This document shows, one piece after another, positions 5,825 through 6,939 of a DNA stretch of 6,939 nt. This stretch comes from an uncultured bacterium (lineage in GTDB: Bacteria > Bacillota > Clostridia > TANB77 > CAG-508): the NCBI GenBank assembly GCA_905214245.1, contig CAJMLO010000053.1, positions 1-6,939 on the forward strand. The letters are read 5' to 3'. Each line of letters opens with the position of its first letter. The stretch's first letter is position 1. The position numbers and the translations under genes were made by a program. A model generated the notes under the pieces. The model did no database searches, had not been told where the DNA came from, and saw only the letters and a list, made by a program, of their open reading frames with translations.

Positions 5825-5853
5825 ATATTAGCATATATTAATAAAATGTGCAA
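5825..5853 (-). promoter_or_regulatory. Promoter of tRNA-Trp (extended -10)
   Basis: On the minus strand TTGCAC (5853-5848), 17 bases, then TAATAT (5830-5825), preceded by TGC to form an extended -10. The -10 ends 14 bases before the mature tRNA, leaving a leader of about 7 bases. It is divergent from the tmRNA promoter. Confidence 0.65.
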
Positions 5854-5894
5854 GTAAAAAATAAAAAAAATTGAATAAATTCCAATTTGTTTAA

Positions 5895-5923
5895 TTGATT
5901 TGTATAAAAAAATAGTGTATAAT
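5895..5923 (+). promoter_or_regulatory. Promoter of the tmRNA gene
   Basis: TTGATT (5895-5900), exactly 17 bases, then a perfect TATAAT (5918-5923). The mature tmRNA begins 19 bases after the -10, leaving a short 5' leader to be trimmed by RNase P. Confidence 0.75.
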
Positions 5924-5942
5924 AGAAATGTACTTTAAATAC

Positions 5943-6297
5943 GGGGATGTATTTGGTTTCGACAGTATTTTAGAAGTATAAATAGCGAGTAGTGGATGGT
6001 TGCTTTGGCCACTTAAAAAAAGCAAAATTAAATTATAAACGCTGATAATAGAGAATTAGCATACGCTGCTTAGTTGCAGCGACGTCTTATCTTTTCTGCC
6101 CACGGTTTAGAATAAGGCGACGATTAGTGGGAAACAAAACTATTTTGCGTCATCAAAATAGTGGGTATATTTTGACTACTTAAAAGATAGATTTGTTTAT
6201 TGAACTAATTTTAAGGAAATTTATCAATAAACTGCACTCGGAGAAGTTTATATGGAAGAGGTATTGGACAGGAGTTCGACTCTCCTCATCTCCACCA
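5943..6297 (+). ncRNA. ssrA: Transfer-messenger RNA (tmRNA), one-piece form
   Basis: tmRNA enters ribosomes stalled on broken mRNAs with alanine on its tRNA-like end, then serves as template for a degradation tag. The 5' end GGGGATGTATTTGGTTTCGA is the classic tmRNA start. The 3' end has GGAGTTCGACTCTCC as T arm and CATCTCC pairing with GGGGATG (one G-U), then A and an encoded CCA at 6295-6297. The length of about 355 bases is normal. A tag frame starts with GCT at 6041, followed by a pseudoknot-rich region of G/C-richer stems (about 6074-6135). Its partner SmpB is not in the window. It is read from its own promoter. No terminator follows at once, so transcription may continue into the membrane protein gene at 6344. 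Confidence 0.97.
6041..6073 (+). other. tmRNA tag-peptide reading frame
   Basis: Ten codons read ADNRELAYAA and then TAG (6071-6073). Together with the alanine carried by tmRNA, the tag would be A-ADNRELAYAA. Two alanines at the end are the usual feature recognised by ClpXP-type proteases. The resume codon GCT is assigned from the Ala start and the sense of the frame, not from experiment. Confidence 0.8.
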
Positions 6298-6343
6298 TTG
6301 ACGTATCTGTGACAATATGTAAAAAAATTAATGGGAGAAATAT

Positions 6344-6718
6344 ATGAAAAAGAAAATAATAATAACCATAATTGCTACAACAATTATTACATTACTTTTT
6401 ATAATTGCTAAGAATTTGATTTATGGAACTGATACTGATTATATAGCAGATTACATGCCAAGTTTATCGATAATTCCAGGTACCTATCACAGTTCAAGTT
6501 CAAGTGACTTTGCAAGTTTAGCTCATAGTACAACGATAGATAGATTATTTTGGTTTATTATATTTAATATTTCGTTTTCAATTTTATATACTATAATTTT
6601 GTTTAAAACAAAATTATATGAAACAAAAACAGACTTAATATATACGCTTATTGTGTTTATATTACCTTTAATAATTTGTTATGCTTTAATCTATAGTCAA
6701 TTGGGGTATACATGCTAA
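6344..6718 (+). CDS. Small membrane protein of unknown function
   Basis: I do not recognise this protein of 124 residues. GGGAG (6333-6337) lies 6 bases before ATG, a good ribosome binding site, and codon use is like its neighbours, so it is probably expressed. It has three hydrophobic segments, at about 4-24, 68-88 and 97-118. The lysine-rich start (MKKK) and the positive residues near 89-95 favour the N-terminus and the loop between segments two and three being inside the cell. The stretch 25-67, including PGTYHSSSSSDFAS, would then face outside. It starts 46 bp after the tmRNA gene with no terminator between, and a terminator lies at 6892. No enzymatic motif is visible. Confidence 0.7.
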   Translation: MKKKIIITIIATTIITLLFIIAKNLIYGTDTDYIADYMPSLSIIPGTYHSSSSSDFASLAHSTTIDRLFWFIIFNISFSILYTIILFKTKLYETKTDLIYTLIVFILPLIICYALIYSQLGYTC

Positions 6719-6890
6719 TTATTTCGTTAAGTAAAAAGCTTTATAAATGGATATAAGTTTGTTTTTTAAGATGGAGATAGTAATTATAAAGGAAACATTT
6801 AATTTGAAAAAATATTCGCATTACACGAATTTGAATAAAATAGTATAGAGTAGTACTTAGAAAACTTTTGAAGCTTTAAGTAATTCAATA
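6719..6890. other. Intergenic stretch without a recognisable gene
   Basis: An AT-rich stretch of 172 bp between the membrane protein gene and the final terminator. The longest frame on the + strand starts at ATG 6747 and runs 33 codons to TAG 6846-6848, without a ribosome binding site or any family motif. No riboswitch or T-box core motif was seen. It may be 3' untranslated RNA. Confidence 0.4.
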
Positions 6891-6891
6891 G

Positions 6892-6930
6892 CCTAGAGTC
6901 ATTAGTTGATTCTAGGTACTTTTTCTTTTT
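6892..6930 (+). terminator. Rho-independent terminator near the right edge
   Basis: A 9-bp stem pairs CCTAGAGTC (6892-6900) with GATTCTAGG (6908-6916), with one G-U pair and a 7-base loop. A T-rich tract (TTTTTCTTTTT, 6920-6930) begins three bases after the stem. It would end the transcript carrying the membrane protein gene, or act as an attenuator for a gene beyond the window. Confidence 0.7.
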
Positions 6931-6939
6931 ATATTATAT

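Noticed and set aside
6747..6848. Small frame of 33 codons after the membrane protein gene
   Set aside because: No ribosome binding site, no motif, and composition like the surrounding noncoding DNA.
1..6939. CRISPR array, insertion sequence, prophage or integrase site
   Set aside because: No spaced direct repeats, transposase or integrase frames were seen, and the sequences flanking the tRNA-Trp and tmRNA genes show no duplicated 3' end indicating integration.

Overview
The window is AT-rich DNA (roughly 30% G+C by eye) from a low-GC Gram-positive bacterium. It most resembles a gut-type Clostridia genome. The support is AGGAG-type ribosome binding sites, sigma-A-like promoters, a CD1247-type zinc-ribbon protein directly behind efp, a GtrA protein, a one-piece tmRNA, and a pilin-like SUMF1/lectin protein of a kind common in uncultured gut Firmicutes. 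The species is inference; no rRNA is present.

Left part (1-1508). The window opens inside a gene whose visible product has a pilin-like end of an N-terminal helix, a Gly/Ser linker and a formylglycine-generating-enzyme-like (C-type lectin fold) domain. Its last 38 codons before the terminal motif switch abruptly from the A/T-ending codons of the rest of the gene to NNC/NNT codons, with G+C rising to about 47%. This is what a variable repeat of a diversity-generating retroelement (DGR) looks like. No template repeat or reverse transcriptase is in the window, so the rest of such a system must lie outside it. A 438-bp gap follows, with a terminator, a possible overlapping promoter and traces of reading frames.

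Middle (1509-4515). Four genes run on the + strand: an A24 prepilin peptidase, an M24 Xaa-Pro aminopeptidase-like enzyme, efp (elongation factor P) and a CD1247-like zinc-ribbon protein. One promoter precedes the peptidase. A second spans the stop codon of the M24 gene and serves efp plus the zinc-ribbon gene. A terminator whose first arm lies inside the last codons of that gene closes the unit.

Right part (4615-6939). On the minus strand lie tRNA-Trp, a GtrA-family membrane protein and an M23 peptidase, probably one transcript. The M23 gene is split by a one-base frameshift just before its HxH motif. Divergent from the tRNA is the tmRNA gene (ssrA) with its own promoter, then a small unknown membrane protein and a final terminator.

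How it fits together: the prepilin peptidase may mature pilin-like proteins such as the one at the left edge. Efp and ssrA are both translation-quality genes (stalling at prolines, and ribosome rescue). The most interesting element is the putative hypermutable lectin tip of the pilin-like protein.
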